From: Chlamydomonas sphaeroides
Lineage: Eukaryota; Chlorophyta; Chlorophyceae; Chlamydomonadales; Chlamydomonadaceae
DNA: 64,000 nucleotides
Direction: 5' to 3'
NCBI GenBank assembly: GCA_001662425.1
Contig: BDDC01000051.1
Span: forward strand, 62,001-126,000
Position 1 is the first letter of the stretch. Every line of letters begins with the position of its first letter. The notes below the pieces were generated by a model. It did not search any database. It was not told where the DNA came from and saw only the letters and a list, made by a program, of their open reading frames with translations. The position numbers and the translations under genes were made by a program. Shown here one piece after another: positions 33,449 to 45,700 of the stretch.

Positions 33449-33745
33449 TCGCGGCCGGCACGTCAGTCGCCAGCGCCTTCGCGGCCGGCACGTCGGCGAC
33501 TGGCACGTCGGCGACCGGCGCCTCAGCGGCCGGCGCCTGCGTGGCCAGCACCTTCGCGGCCGGCGCCTCAGCGGCCGGCGCCTTCGCGGCCGGCACGTCA
33601 GCGGCCGGCGCCTCAGCGGCAAGCGCCTTCGCGGCCGGCGCCTCAGTGGCCAGCGCCTCCGCGGCCGGCGCCTCGGCGGCCGGCGCCTCAGCAGCTGGCG
33701 CCTCGATGGCTGACGCCTCAGTGGCCGGCGCGTCAGCAGTGCTGC
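33449..33745 (-). repeat. 15-nt coding repeat (EAPAA pentapeptides)
   Basis: Read on the minus strand this is a run of about 20 variants of the pentapeptide EAPAA (AKAPAAE, ADVPAAK, TEAPAAK and similar) in the frame of giant-gene exon 12. It is cut by the gap. Confidence 0.8.
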
Positions 33746-36700
33746 CGATACCGGCGCTGGTCCCCAGGCAACCAGTTGAGGTCCTCGGCAGTTTGCGGCT
33801 GATGGCATTGACGACTGCGCCTGCGAAAAGCGGCGACAGGCGCGGGACGCATAGGGTAAGCGCACAAGGGGCTAGACGGCTCCCTCGGCACCCAGTTGGT
33901 CAGGACCCAACAACACGCCAGCAAACTCCTAGAGGCCGAAACTCTTACCGCGTGCGCCCGCCACCTCTGCTGCAGGCTGCAGCGAGCTGGCCGTTGCTGC
34001 CCCGGCGCCGCTGCGCGGCGTTGCCATGCTGACGTCCGCCTGCGCCGAGGAAGGCCGAACCGCGGGCGCGCCGAGGACAGCCGCAGCGGGAGCTCTGCGC
34101 GGTGCCGACGGCTGCCGGGCGGCACTGGTGGCCACGGCAGGGACAGCGAGGGGCGTTGCCTTGCTCCATTGCACGCTTGGCAAGGCGACGGGAGCGGTAT
34201 GGTCCGACGAAGGCGGCCCGGCCATCTGGGCGTCCGGCGAAGGTGTCACCGCCAAACCCAGCTCCTCCGTCGCCGCGCTCAGCTCAGACACGGCGCTGCT
34301 TGACTCCCGAGCAGCAGCGGCCAGCGCCGGTGCGCTGGCTACGGCAGGGAGCTGGGCCTCAGGCTGGCTGGCCTCGCAGGGCACCGCCGCGTCTGCCTCA
34401 TCTGGCGCCTCGGAGGCAGCCGGCGCGCCAGCGACACCGGCTGCGCCGCTGGCGGAGCTGACTGCCTCGCCAGTAGCTGCAGAGGGTATCGCAGCAACAG
34501 GCAGGCCCTCCGCACCCACCGCCATGGCTGCCGTCTCAGCAACGCTGGTGTCGACCACCGGCTCCGGCCCTGCCGCAGCGGCAGCCACCTCAGCCGCCTG
34601 ACCGTCAGGGGATGCAGGCGCGCTCGCGTCTGCGGCCCTGCCGCTCATGTACCGGGCGGCCGCCGCAACCGTGGCCGCGACGGCGACCGCTGGCAGGGCC
34701 ACGGCGGCGGCGGCCGTGGCGACGGTGGCAGCGACGGGCACGGCAACAGCTGCCGTGGCGACGGCGGCCGTCGCGGGCGCGGCCGCAGCAGCCGCTGTAG
34801 CGGTTGCGGCCGCGACGGTCGTGGCGGCTGGCGCGGCCATAGCGGCCGCAGCCGCGCACACGCCGCCGACGGCAGCAGCAGCCGAAGCCATGATTCCAGT
34901 GGCCGTGAAGTAGCGCGGCGCTGGGGCCATGGCTGCGCCGCCCTCGGCGGCGGCAGCCTCCGCGCCAGCCGCCTTGTCAACCGCCAGCAACTTGGTGGGG
35001 GTGGCCTCGGCGTCAACCAGCTCAGCCTCGGGTCCCTCCGCTTCCGGCAGCCCGTCGGCTGACCCTGCTGCGTAACCTGCGGCGTCGTAGCCTTCGGGCG
35101 CCACGCGGTCGGGTGCAGCGGCCACAGCCTCCTCGGCAGCACGGGCGTCCGTGGCGACCTGCCGCCCGCGCGGCACAACGACGGCGGAGGGGCTGACCGA
35201 CGCCTGCGCAGGTAGGCCTGACGGGCTCGCGGCGCCAACAGCTGCCAGGACACACGACGGCAGGCCGGCTGACGCACTGGCAGCCGCCGGCTCAGAGCTG
35301 GGCTGTGGTGACTCCGGCGGCGTTGATGCCTTTGGCGTGCGGCGCAGAGCCTGCTCAGCCGTCATGTCGGCTGCCGCGGCCTCCGTATCTGCCAACGACT
35401 GCGCCTTAGCAGAGGCTGGCATGGCCTCGGGCGCAGCCTCCTCGCCTGATGCAGTCGCAGCAGCGGCGGGCGTGGCTTCAGCAGCAGCCTTCTCGCCTGA
35501 CGCGTCCACAGCAGGGACGGGACTGGTGTCAGCCGCAGCGTGCTCGCCTGGCGCAGCCGCAGCAGCAGAGGGCGCGGCATCGGCCACCGCCTGCTCGCCT
35601 GACGCGGCCTCAGAATTGGCGCGCTTCGCCTCGGCCGCAGCAAACTTGCCAGGCACAGCCAGAGTAGCAACGGGCGCGCCGTAGGCCACTGCCTGCTCGC
35701 CTGACGCGGCCTCAGAAGCACCGCGCTTGGCCTCAGTGGCAGCGTGCTTGCCTGACGCACCCTCAGCGCCGCAACCACCCGACGAGGTTGCCAGTGCTGA
35801 TAAGAGCGCCTCAGGCTCCACGGCCGGCTTGGAGGCGGCGACCACGGCGGCTGCAGTAGGCGACACATACGCAGCGAGCTCGGCAGCTACGGCCGCTCCA
35901 GCCGCCGCCGCTGTCGCAGCGGCGGCAGCGGCCTTCCTCCGGCGCTCGCGGCGCTTGGCGTTGGCAGCGTGCCCGGCGGCGTCCGGGGTGGGCTTGCTGG
36001 AGGTGCTTGGCACGTCTTCGCTGCTGGAGAGGGCTGCTGGATCTGCGACAACGCACATGAGAGGGAGTACGTACATGGTAAATACCCGGTACTAATGCAA
36101 GAAGTCTGGTGTACGCAGCTCGCATGCACGCAGCTTGTACGCACTCAGCCTGCTCCCATGCCTACAAGGAGGTGATTGCAATGCTGAATAGCCTCACTCT
36201 GCGCGCCAGCTGCGACATCCGCAAGAGGCAGCGCGCTGGCAGACGCTGCCGCAGTGCCGCTGTGCCGCTCTCCAGCCAGGCTTGTAAGCTCAGACGCCGG
36301 GGCAGCCTCCTCCGTGGCGGCGCCGGCAGGTTCTCTGGCCTCCGCCTCTGGAGCCGGGCACACTGGTCCGGCATGCTCGGCGGCCAGCGCAGGCGCGGTT
36401 GCGTTATCTGCACGATCTGCGACGCCCGGCTCGTCCGCGGCAGCGACCGGCGCAGTGGTAGCGGCGGCCACCGCCTCGACGGCACCAACAGCGGCTTCGG
36501 CACCAGCCACGGCCTCAGCGGCCGCGACTGGGGCATCGGCCGCAGCCACTGGTGCAGCAGCAGTGGTGGTAGCGGCGCCGGACGCACAGGTAGCGACCTC
36601 GACGCCGGCCTCCCTGGCTGCCAGGCCATTGCCGCTGACCTCACATGCCGACGCCGGCACAGTGACAGCTGCGGGCGCGGCTGCCGGAGCGGCAGCACGC

Positions 36701-39700
36701 TTGTCCTCCGGCGCCATCTCTACCACAGCGTCAGCACCAGTGTAAGCCGACGGCCGGGGCAACGCCACGTGGCCAGCCTCCGCCTGGACGGCAGCAGCGC
36801 CGGCGGCCTGCTGGGGTCCGCGCGATGCCGCTGCCGGTACCAACGCCGAGGTGCTGGCCAGGTCCGCCGCAGCGGCAGCTGATTGGCCGGCCGTGGCGCC
36901 AGCTGGCAGGGGGATCGATGCCACAGCAGGCAGCGCATTAGCAGCGGCGGGCTGCACGGACAGCCGGGGCGATGCGACCTGTTCCGCCCGCTCGGCAGCA
37001 CCGCGCATGCCCTCCTGCGCCGTCACAGCTGGATGCGCGCCTGCAGCCGCCGCCGCGGGGGGCGACCAGGCAGCTGTAACGGGCGTGGCCTCGGCAGCAG
37101 CGGCCGCGTCCGCCGAGACAGGCGTTCCTGACGGCAGCGCCTCGGGCTCCGCGGCCAGCTCCAAGGGTTTGGCCGGCTCGGTCGCTGCAGCAGGCGAGGC
37201 CTTGGCAGCCGGCTGAGCAACCACAGCCGCCGCCGTTCCCGTTGCCGCCGCAGCAGCAGCTGCTGCAGCGGCCTTCCTTCGGCGCTCGCGGCGTTTGGCG
37301 CTGGCAGCGTGCGCGGCGGCGTCCGGGGCGGGCTCATCGGAGGTGCTCGGTGCGTCGGCACTGCTGGAGCGGACAGCTGGACCTGCGAGGATGAAAGGGT
37401 GCAATGAGTTGTGGCCAGCGCAGGAGTAGACGATACCACATCTGTGCCCTTCAACTAGCCCCGGGCTCCATGCCAACACACCGAACGCCGCACCGTGTGC
37501 GCCGCTGGCGTCGTCCGTCGGCGGCAGCGTGCCCACAGCCGAGGCACCGGCGGTGCTGAGCGGCGCTGGCACCAGGCAAGCGCCCGACTGCGCCGAGGAA
37601 GCCGCCTGCGCCGCGGCGGCAGGTGCGCTGGGAGCGGCCGCGACCGCTGCACCCCCTGCCGACGAGAGGCGGACGGGCTCGGCTGCCAGATAGGGCACGA
37701 CGCGGGGCGAGACGCTGCTCGGCTCCTCCGTTGCTGCGTCCGACGCCAAGCTAGCAGCGGCGGACAGGGGCTGGGCCTCCGGTGCGATGGCTGTGCTGGG
37801 TGCCGCCACCTCCGCCGCGACCGGGGCCATGGCGGGAGCAGCCTGCACCGCCAGAGACGCGATCGGCGACGTGGCAGTTGCGGTGGTAGCGACCTCGGGG
37901 GTGACTGAAGCCGCATGGCCGCCGGCGTCCGCGGCTGGCGAACCGCTGACCTCCCTTGGCGACGCCAACGCCGCCACAGCGTCCGTGGCAGCAGTAGCGG
38001 CGGGAACGACAGCCAGATCTGCTGACTGTTGGCGCTCCAGTGCAGCTGCCGGCGTCGACGCGGACTGACTGGCACTTGCGTCCTCCGCAGGAGCCGGCGG
38101 GGTGGCGCCGACACCGCCTGGCAAGGGAGCAACGAGCTCGCTTGAAGCGGCCTCTGCAGCAACGTGTGCGGCGGCAGGCGACTCCACCCGAGCAGGCTCG
38201 ACAGTCGCAGCAACGGGCGCGGCCTCGGAGGTTGCGTGTTCGTCTGACGCGGCCACACCGGCGATGAGCGTGGTGTCCGCGACAGCCAGCGCATCTGCCG
38301 ATGGGCCCGCCAATGCCGACGAGAGTGCCATGGGCTCCTCGACCAGCTCGGCGGCGGTGGCCCCCGCTGCGGCAGCAGGCGACGCCCCGGCGGCCACAGC
38401 CGCTCCGGTTCCCGCCGCAGCCGCCGCCACCGCAGCCGCCGTCGCAGCGGCGGCCTTCCTACGGCGCTCGCGGCGCTTGGCGTTGGCAGCGTGCGCGGCG
38501 GCGTCCTGGGTGGGCTCGGCGGAGGTGCTCGGTGCGTCGCCACTACTGGAGCGGACGGCTGGAGCTGTGGAGGCAAAGGAGATGAGACGGTGTGGTGAGG
38601 GCACATATGAATGATGGCCTCTGCGCCCCTCAACAGCCCCCAGGTCTACACCAACACAACACAAGCCTCACCGTGTGCGCCGCTGGCGTCGTCCGTCAGC
38701 GGCAGCGAGCCGCCAGCTGAGGCACTGGCTGTGCTGACCTGCGCTGGCACCTGGCAAGTGCCCGACTGCGCCAAGGCAGCCTCCTGCGCCGCGGCGGCAG
38801 GCGCTCTCGCGTGCACTGCCGGGGAGCGGCGGACGGGCTCGGCTGCCAGAGAGCGCACGGCCGTGGCGCCGGGCTCCTCCGTAACAGCGATCGGCTCCAG
38901 CGCGGCAGCAGCGGACGTGGATCGGGCCTTCTCTGCGCTAGTCTCGCAGGGCGGCGCGACCTCTGCCGCCACCGCACTCCTCCTATCGCCGGGCAGAGAC
39001 TCCAAGGCAACAGCAGCTGGCGCAACGGCAGCCGTGGCAGCAGCCTCGGGCGCACTGGTAGCGGCCTCGACGCCGGCCTCCTCGGCTGCCAGGTCGCTCC
39101 CGCTGACCTCTGCCGCCGCCGCCATCTTCGCAGGTTCGGCGGCAGCGACAGCGACGGGTGCGGCAGCAAGGCCAGAGGAACGCGTGTGCACGGGCGCCAC
39201 CTCCGCCTCACCGTCAGCACCACTGGGAGCCGACTGCCGGGTCGACAACGGGTCGAATAGCTGGGGGACAGCACCCGTGGGCCCAAGGGCAGTCTGCGCC
39301 ACTGGGAAGGCACCAGCTGCGTCCTGGGGCCCACGCGACGCCACTGCTGGCGCCGGCACACAGGTGCCAGCTGGCTCAGCAGCGGGAGCGGGCGAGTTGG
39401 CCGTCACACCAGTTGGCAGCGCCGGCGACGCCGAAGCAGGCGAAGGGCTGGCCGCAACGCGTTCCACGACGTGTGACACAATAGCTGTGGGCGCGGCCTC
39501 GCCGGCAGCGCGGCTACCTGAACCGGCCCCAGCACTGACGGGCGCGGCCTCTGCAGCGGCGCGCTCGCCCGGCGCAGGCGCAGCTGCGAAGGTTGTGGCC
39601 TTAATAGCAGCCGGCGCACCCGACGGGGCCGCTAGTGCAGCTGCCGGAGCCTTGGGCTCCGTGGCCTGCTCGTCGTAGGTGGTGGTCTCGGCAGCGGCAG

Positions 39701-42700
39701 CAGGCGACGTCTCGGCAGTAGTCAACGAAACCGTTGCGCCTGACGTCGCCGCCGCCGCAGCAGCCTTCTTGCGGCGCTCGCGGCGCTTGGCGTTGGCTGA
39801 ATGCGCTGCGTCATCCGCGGTGGCCTCGGTGGAGGTGCTCGGCACATTGTCGCCGCTGGAGCAGGCGGCACCTGTCAGGGGGAGACAGGAGCGGCATATG
39901 GAGGTCAATTCACAGCAGGCGAACCGCCGATCAATGTGGGCTTTGGTGAATAGTCCCAGAGCCACCCAGCAAAGACCTCACCGTGTACGCTGGCCGCGTC
40001 GTCCGTTGGCAGGTGAGTGCTGTCAGCCAGGGGTTCGGGCGCAGCCCCAACCTCGGCTGCACCAGCAGCGCTCGAGACGACAGCGGGGACTGCACGCGCC
40101 GCAGGCGGCGACTGGGCGGGCTTGCCGGTCCCTGCGGGCGCGCCCGCCGAGTCTGGCTCGTGCGGAGCAGCAGCGGGCCCCGGCGCAGCAGAGCTGAGCT
40201 CCTCGGCGGCAGCGGCCGGCGCCAGTACGGCACAGGAGACGCCCCTGTTGGCGTCAGATCGGCTGGCTTCGGCCAGGGCCTCAGCAGCATACGGCGATGC
40301 CTTTGGAGCGCCGGCGGCCACCACCTCGGGGGTGCCGGCTGGCGCCTGGGAGGCAGCGGCGGCGGCGGCCTCTTGAATGCCGGGCGCTGCCTCAGCGCCG
40401 GCCTTCATGGGTGCTGATGCCGCCGCCGCGGTCGTGTCGAGGTCCGGCACGACAGCCAGCTGAGCTTCAGCCTCATGCGCGCCCACCTCAGCTGCTGAGG
40501 CAGCATCCACGGTGGCCAGAAGACCACGCGGCACCACGACTGTGGCTGGCGACGAAGCGCTGAACGATGCGTCCGCAGCCGCGGCTGACGGGCTGGCGGC
40601 CAGGGCCGCCGGCACGGCGCGCGACGGCAGGCAAGCTGACGCAAGAGCAGCCCCCGACTCGCAGCTGGGCCGTGACGACGCCATCGGCGTCGCGGACCCT
40701 CGCGTGCGGCATAGAGCGCCCTCAGTCTTCACCTCGGCCGCCGCGACCGCCGTCGCGGCGAGCGACTGCGCCGAAGCGGCAACGGGCGTGGCCTCAGCAG
40801 CAGCGCGATCTCCTGACGCGGCTGCCGTGGCGACCTGCGCAGCCTCGGCCATAACGAGCGCTTCCAATAGGGCCGCTGGTGCTGAGGACAGCGTCTCGGT
40901 CTCCGCGACCAGCTCGCCGCCAGTGGCCTCGGTGGCGGCCGCAGGCGACGCGACCGCCGCCGGCTCGGCGGCCATGGCCGCGCCCGCCGCTGCAGCAGCG
41001 GCGGCCCTCTTACGGCGCTCGCGGCGCTTGGCGTTGGCCGAGTGCGACGCGTCATCCACGGTGGCCTCGGTGGAGGTGCTCGGCACGCCGTTGCCGATGG
41101 AGCTGACAGCTGGGCCTGCGACAAAGCAAATGGACAGGAGAGAAACAAACGGATCTTGAAGCGACCTAGTGCAACTATATAAAGGCCAATGCAACCATGC
41201 CCCTGTGTGATTGCTCCTATGACTACAAGGAGGTCAACGCAGTGCCGGAACGCGCCATCTCTTACCATGTACGCCAGCCGCGTCATCCGCCAGAAGCAGC
41301 GCGATGGCAGCCGCTGCCGCTGCCTCAGCGCCGCTATGCAGCTCTCCAGTCAGGCAGGTGAGCTCAGGCGCCGGGGCAGCCTCCTCCGTGGCGGCGGCGG
41401 CGGCGGCAGGCGCTCTGGTCTCCACCTCCGGAGCTGGGTACACCGGTCCGGCATGCTCGGCGGCCAGCGCAGGCGCGGCTGCGAGCTCAGCAGCGTCCAG
41501 CTCGTCCGCCGCAGCAGTCGGCGCCTCCATAGCAGCGGCTGTCTTCTCGACGGCACCAACTGCCGCCTCGGCATCCGTGGCCATGGCCTTGGCCGCAGCC
41601 ACCGGTGCAGCAGCAGCGGTGGTCGCGACCTCAGGCTCGCTGGTAGCGGCCGCAGTGCCGGCCTCCTCGGCTGCCAGGCCACTGCCGCTGACCTCACTCG
41701 CCGCCGCCACCGTCGCAGTTTCCGCGGCAGCGGCGGCGGCCAGCTCGGCAGCCACCTCACCGCCACGCTTGCGCTCCGGTTCCACCTCGGCTACAGCGTT
41801 GGCAGTAGTGGCCGTGAGCTTGCACGATGCCGCGTCTGGCGCCGTCACGGAGCCGCTGACGGCGACCTGAAGCTCCCACGGCACAACGGCTGCGGCCGAC
41901 GCCGAGGGGCTGACCGACGGCTCCGCAGGTGCGGCTGACTGGCCGGCGGCTACGGCGGTCGACAGGACGTGCGACGGGAGGCCAGCTGGCGCGCTTGCAG
42001 CCTCCAGCTCCGACATGGCCCGCGATGACACCGTTGGCGTCGCCGGCTCTGGCGTGCGGCGCAGCGCCTTCTGTGCTGCCACCTCGGCAGCTGCGGAAGC
42101 GGTCGCAACGGACGACTGCGCCTCAGTGGCGGCAGGCGTGGCCACGGCGGCAGCGTGCTCGCCGGACGCGGCCGGAGCAGCCACCGGCTTGGCCTCGGCA
42201 GCCGCTAGCGCATCCGACGGGCCCGCCACTGCTGACAAGAGCGCCTGGGTCGCCTTGAACGGCTTGGCGGCGGTGGCCCCGGCCGCGGCAGCAGTCGACG
42301 CCCCCTCAGTAGCCGCAACGTCAGCGGGCGAAGGGGCGGCGGCAGCCGCGACCAACAAAGCCGCAGCAGCAGCATGCACGTCGGACGGCACCGCCAACGT
42401 TGACGAGGGCGCCTCGGGCTTTACGCTCGGCTTGGCGGCAGCGACGTCGGCGGCTGCAGCAGGATACGCCTCGACAGCAGGCTCGCCGGCCACGGCCGCT
42501 CCAGTTGCTGCCGCCGCCGCAGCAGCAGCAGCAGCAGCAGCGGCGGCCTTCTTGCGGCGCTCGCGGCGCTTGGCGTTGGCCGAGTGCGCGGAGGCGTCCG
42601 GGGCGGGCTCGGCGGAGTTGCTCGACTTGTCGCCGCTGCTGGAATTGACAGCTGCGCCTGCGAGGCGGAGCAGGGGAGCAACGCATGGAACTTCGCATGA

Positions 42701-45700
42701 TGAGATCACAGCACAAACGGCGAAAGGATAGCTGCCTTGTGAGCATCGAAAGCTAAGAAGGGCTCCACGACAATAATTCACACATTGTGTTCTACTTAAC
42801 ACTTTAACACACGCCTTACCGTGCGCGCTGCAGGCATCGTTCATCAGCGGCAGCGAGCCCATCGCCACTGCGTCCGTGCCGAACGGCGGCGCTTCGGCAG
42901 AGCTGGCTGCTTCGGGGGTCGCGACGGCTTCCCGCTCGGCCGCGCGAGGCGCGCTGGGAACAGCCGAGCTAGGCGCGGTGAAGACGGCCGCTGGAGCTGC
43001 ACGCTTCGCCGAGGACGGCTGAACGGGCTCGGTTGCCATCGCCGGGACAGCCACTGGCGCGGCCGTGCGCAGCGTCACGAAGGCGGCGGTGGCAGCCGGC
43101 GCCTCGACGGCGGCGGCGGCCGGCACCTCGACGGCGGTGGCGGCCGGCGCCTCGACGGCGGCGGCGGCCGGCACCTCGACGACGGCGGCGGCCGGCACCT
43201 CGACGGCGGCGGCGGCCGGCACCTCGACGACGGCGGCGGCCGGCACCTCGACAGCGGCGGCGGCCGGCGCCTCGACGGCGGCGGCGGCCGGCACCTCGAC
43301 GGCGGCGGCGGTCGGCACCTCGACGGCGGCGGCGGCCGGCACCTCGACGGCGGTGGCGGCCGGCACCTCGACGGCGGCGGCGGCCGGCACCTCGACGACG
43401 GCGGCGGCCGGCACCTCGACGGCGGCGGCGGCCGGCGCCTCGACGGCGGCGACGCCCACACCAGATACGCTGGCCAGGGCCGCAGCGATAGGGGCTACGG
43501 GCGTCTCGAACTCAGCAGCCAGCGGCTCCACAGCAGCGCCCGCCGCCTGAGCAGCTGTAGTGACGACCTCCGCAGCGGTCAGCGCTGCAGCGCCCTCGGC
43601 GCTGGTTGCCTTGCTCTCCACCGCCGTGAGCTGCATGGTTGCCGGCAGGCCGGCAGCTACCATGCCGGGCGCCGTGTCCGGTGATGCCACGCCAGCCACC
43701 GGGTGGGCCGGCAAGGGCGCAGCCATAGCAGCCTCCGCGGCAACGGCCTCCACGTCCAGAGCTGCTGGAGCCGCTGCCTCAGCCGCCTGACCGTCAGGGG
43801 CTGCAGGCGCACTGACGTCCGTCGCCCTGCCGCTCATGTACCGGACGGCCGCCGCAACCGTGGCCGCGACGGCGACCGCTGGCAGGGCCACGGCGGCGGC
43901 CGTGGCGACGGTCGCAGCGACGGGCACGGCAACAGCTGTCGTGGCGACGCCGGCCGTCGCGGACGCGGCCACAGCAGCAGCAGCGGCCGTGGCAGCGGCG
44001 GCAGTCGTGGCAGCGGCTGCGGTCGTAGCGGCTGGCGCCGCCATAGCGGCCGCAGCCGCGCAGGCGGTGCCGACCGCAGCGGTGGCCGAGGCCATGGCGC
44101 CAGCGGCAGTGAAGTAGTGCGGCGCGGGAGTGACAGCCGCGCTGCCCTCGGCGGCAGCAGCCTGGGCGATCTGCATTTCACCAACGCCCTCGGCGCCCTC
44201 TGCTGCCGACGGCCCGTAGATTGCCCCTGCTGCGTGACCTGCAGCGTCGAAGCCTTTGGGCGTCACGCGGTCGGGTGCAGCGGCAACAGCCTCCTCGGCA
44301 GCACGGGCGTCCGTGGCGGCCTGCTGCCCGCGCGGCACAACGACGGCGGAGGGGCTGACCAACGCCTGCGCAGGTAGGCCTGACGGGCTCGCGGCGCCGG
44401 CAGCTGCCACGACACGCGACGGCAGGCCGGCTGACGCACTGGCAGCCGCCGGCTCAGAGCTGGGCTGTGGTGACTCCGGCGGCGTCGATGCCTCTGGCGT
44501 GCGGCGCAGAGCCTGCTGAACCGTCATGCCGGCTGCCGCGGCCTCCGTATCTGCCAACGACTGCGCCTCTGCGGCGGCGGGCGCGGCCCCGGCGGCAGCG
44601 TGCTCGTCTGACGCGGCATCAGCAGCAGCCGGTGCGGCCTCAGCAGCCGCTGCCTCCGCCGTGAATGCATGACGCTGCTCTGGCAAGGCCTGCGCCTCGC
44701 TGGCGGGAGCCTCTGCCACCGTCGCGGCCGGCTGGGGCTCCCGGGCAGCCACGCGCTTGCGGCGCTCCCGCCGGCGCGCTGCCGCTGACGGTGCGGCCGG
44801 CCGGGACGTAGCGTCATCTTCCTGCAGCACGCTCTCCGCCTGCGGCAGCATGGCCCGCAATCCCAGCTGAGCCTCGCTGCTGGACGACGCCGCCTGCTGC
44901 GAGCTTGCAGCGCCGCCCAACGACTGCCGCTGCGCCGATGCCCCCAACCGCGTGGAGGGCTCTTCGCTAACGCCACTGCTGGCCGCCGGCGGGGATGCGC
45001 TGCTCGGTACCACGCCCGCCTCGCGCGCGGCAAGGGAAACGGACTGCAGGAGCTGCATGGAGGCCTCCGGCAGGGCACGGCTGTTCGCAACTGGCACGGC
45101 CACCTCCTCGTCCACAGCAGCGCCGCTGTCTGTGGCGGCAGCGGCACTGTTCGGCACGGCGGCATCGCTGTTCGCGGCGGCTTTAGATGAAGGCGTGGCC
45201 GCCAGTGCTGGCAGCATGACGGAGCTCGCGCTGCGGCCAAGCACCAGCCGGTCTGGCGACGGCTGCCGCAGCAGGGCGGCCAGGCCGGCGGGCGCGGCAG
45301 CGCGCGGCGACGCAGACGGCACGTGCTGCGGCTCGCTCGCCGCCACGTCAACCCCTGGCACTGGCAGCAGCGGGGCCGACGCGACGTGCGTCTCAGCGGC
45401 AGTGGGAGCCGCCGTCGACAGCAGCACGTCTGCGCGACCCACAGGCCCTCCAGCTGCTGCGGCCGGTGAGACATATGCCGCCCCAGTTGTCATGGATCCG
45501 CTGGACGCCGGGCTGTGTTGGGCGGTGCTCGGGCGCTGCGGTAGGAGGAATGTGGCGCCAGCAGGGCCCGCGGCACCGGCTGGCAGCACCACGGCGGGAG
45601 CCGCAACAACAAGCACGTCCTGCTGGGCAGAGCCGCTGGCTGGCATCGCTAGCAACGCCGCGAGGTCCTCGGGCTCCAGGCCCTGGACGGGCCGCCGCTC

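Noticed and set aside
43085..43447. CRISPR-like array of 24-nt repeats
   Set aside because: The repeats are contiguous without unique spacers, lie in a coding frame, and the genome is eukaryotic.
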